Assembly (NCBI GenBank): GCA_026770585.1
Contig: MU646329.1
Location: 877,150 to 892,255 of the forward strand
Reading direction: 5' to 3'
DNA length: 15,106 bases
Source: Baffinella frigidus
Taxonomy: Eukaryota > Cryptophyceae > Cryptomonadales > Baffinellaceae
The number at the start of each line of letters is the position of its first letter. The stretch's first letter is position 1. The notes under the pieces were generated by a model. It searched no databases, was not told where the DNA came from, and saw only the letters and a program-made list of their open reading frames with translations. The position numbers were made by a program, and so were the translations under genes. Below are positions 13,609 through 15,106 of the stretch, piece by piece.

Positions 13609-13986
13609 GGCAGCTCACGCCGTGGCTGGAATCGTTTCGAGCGGAGAGGTCTTTGCAGGGCTTACTCGAACATAAGGGCACACCATTTTGAGACAGTCAG
13701 TGCGCGGGCCTTGAATAATTAAGGTCGACAGAAACAAGTGAGTGCGGACCTTACATACTTGTTGCTGCCAACACGGCCGCCATGTATGCACTCACACCGA
13801 GTCTGTGTCTGGACAGGACAAACAGGGCCACCCCTAGCGTGCTCGGGTACATGTACGTTGGAGTTAGGAACGCACCCACGCCCTTCTGGGTTTTTCAAAA
13901 AATCCCTTTGTCATCCGCTGTGTGGCTTACGGGCGCCTCTAACAACCAGCGATAATGATTGGGGCCCCCGGTCCGGTGATTTCCAT

Positions 13987-14138
13987 GTAGCTGGTCAGTC
14001 TGTTCGCGGTGCAACAGCGGGCGCTATCCAGCTGCTGCGAAGGGGGCAGCTCCAAGCCCCCCCATCAGCCTGGAATTGGTGTGGACAACCAGCATAGGGC
14101 CCTGGGCATAGGCCTACTGTAGGGTCTTGGGGAGGGGC
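13987..14138 (+). repeat. Dispersed repeat, copy 2
   Basis: Shares TCTGTTCGCGGTGCAACAG, GGGCGCTATCCAGCTGCTGC and GTGGACAACCAGCATAGG with copy 1, about 535 bp away in the same orientation. Confidence 0.88.
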
Positions 14139-14193
14139 ACTGTTGTATGCGTGTGCAGTGCTGCTCGATGCATGGCTGTGCGTGATACACGTG

Positions 14194-14220
14194 TGTGGGT
14201 ATCTAGGCTCTAAGGGCATC
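14194..14220 (-). repeat. 27-bp inverted repeat, right arm
   Basis: Perfect reverse complement of 12781-12807. The two arms span 1440 bp that include exon 14 and the stop codon. The following TAAGGACGCAAGGTTATAAG resembles 10968-10988 in intron 12. Confidence 0.92.
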
Positions 14221-14805
14221 TAAGGACGCAAGGTTATAAGGACGTCGCCCCTCGACGACGAGCTGTGACCCAAATCCAGATGAGTCCTTCTATTATTTGG
14301 CACTTTGTAGTACAAATTGGTCGAGTAGATGGACGCACGTCCGTATTCCGGACGGCAAGGCTCATTCTTGAATTTAGTACCAGGAATTGAATTTTGGGAC
14401 GACTTAACTTTTCCAGCCCATACCAAAAAAAAGAATTTACTACACGTGGACGACCCGAAAAGAGGTCGTCAGTTTTCAAGTTTTTCACCGTGTTTACCAC
14501 ACAGCCCAGCGTCGCGTGGCGGCGTAGATTCGATCAGGGCTCATAACCTCTTCACGTGGATGCAAGACAGCATGCCCGCAAGGTCCCCGAGATTAAGTTG
14601 TCCCTTAAGTGACCAACGGGCAAATAATCGCCCGTGGAAGCCCTAGGCAGGTCCTAGGGCCCTACGGTAGGGCGTAGGCGCCTACTGGCCACTAGAGGGA
14701 TAAAACCCTCCTCGCCGAAACCCGTGAGGCCCTGAAAAAACTCCTTGGAATCGGTCTACTGTAGGGTCCTAGGAAAGGGCACTTCCGCATGCCTCTGCAG
14801 TGCTG

Positions 14806-15106
14806 CTCGATGTAAATGTCCAGGTGTGCATGCTGCACGTGATGCTCGACGCATGGCTGCTGACGGCATGCAGGACGCTTCGCGCTACAGCGGTACCTCG
14901 CTCATAAGAAACTGCCCCCCCCCCTAGGACCACCATAGGACCCTAGGCATGGTCCTACTGTAGGGTCCTACATGTAGGGTGGGTTGGTTTCTTATGAGCG
15001 AGGTTCCCCTGTAGGGCTTCCACGGGCGATGCTCGCGAGGACGCTTCGAGGACGCTTCTGCTCGATGTAAATGTCCAGGTGTGCATGCTGCACGTGATGC
15101 TCGACG
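14806..15106 (+). repeat. Direct repeat pair flanking an inverted repeat
   Basis: CTGCTCGATGTAAATGTCCA...GATGCTCGACG occurs at about 14806-14853 and again from 15058 to the window end. Between them an 18-bp inverted repeat (ACCTCGCTCATAAGAAAC at 14895-14912, reverse at 14987-15004) encloses CCTAGGACCAC...TACTGTAGGGTCC sequence. A half copy (ACCTTGCTCATAAGGAAC) sits at about 13379. Confidence 0.85.

Larger units (their letters stand above)
13170..15106. other. Downstream region: 3' UTR and intergenic, repeat-rich, no gene supported
   Basis: Follows the stop codon. I find no convincing polyadenylation signal and no conserved protein on either strand. It contains a large duplication (13450-13608 and 13987-14138), palindromic-family segments (about 14640-14700), an inverted repeat at 14895-15004 and a direct repeat running to the window end. 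Confidence 0.7.

Overview
This window is nuclear DNA from a eukaryote. It holds most of one intron-rich gene on the + strand: a homologue of SAMHD1, the dGTP-activated dNTP triphosphohydrolase of the HD-domain superfamily. I reconstructed 14 exons between 389 and 13169. All 13 introns are GT-AG with CAG acceptors, and the joined exons make one uninterrupted frame of 467 residues plus a stop. The first exons (SAM domain, start of the HD domain) lie upstream of the window. The catalytic HD motif, the downstream metal aspartate, the substrate-pocket Tyr/Gln/His cluster and several allosteric nucleotide-site residues are all readable. The homology is recognised from memory of human SAMHD1, not from a search.

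Layout: 1-388 is upstream intron with a 20-bp tandem repeat. 389-13169 is the gene, with exons of 29-150 bp and introns of 158-1622 bp. 13170-15106 is downstream sequence made largely of duplicated repeats, with no gene I can support. The minus strand shows no recognisable gene.

The organism is most likely a protist or alga with a large, repeat-inflated genome. Introns are packed with plant/algal-type telomere-like CCCTAAA arrays and other 7-bp arrays (CCCTACA, CCCTGAG, CCCTGCA, CTGGAAC, GAACACG), and exons are rich in G/C at third codon positions. A green alga, cryptophyte or similar lineage would fit; I cannot place it more precisely.

The most unusual feature is that all ten introns longer than 500 bp contain one or more degenerate copies of the adjoining exon edge, usually with its splice site. 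Copies of an exon start, usually with the preceding CAG, lie upstream of the real exon; copies of an exon end, usually with the following GT, lie downstream of it. Together with palindromic MITE-like elements, a 70-bp-arm near-perfect hairpin and a 33-bp array of hairpin-plus-acceptor units, these make the gene crowded with decoy splice junctions.
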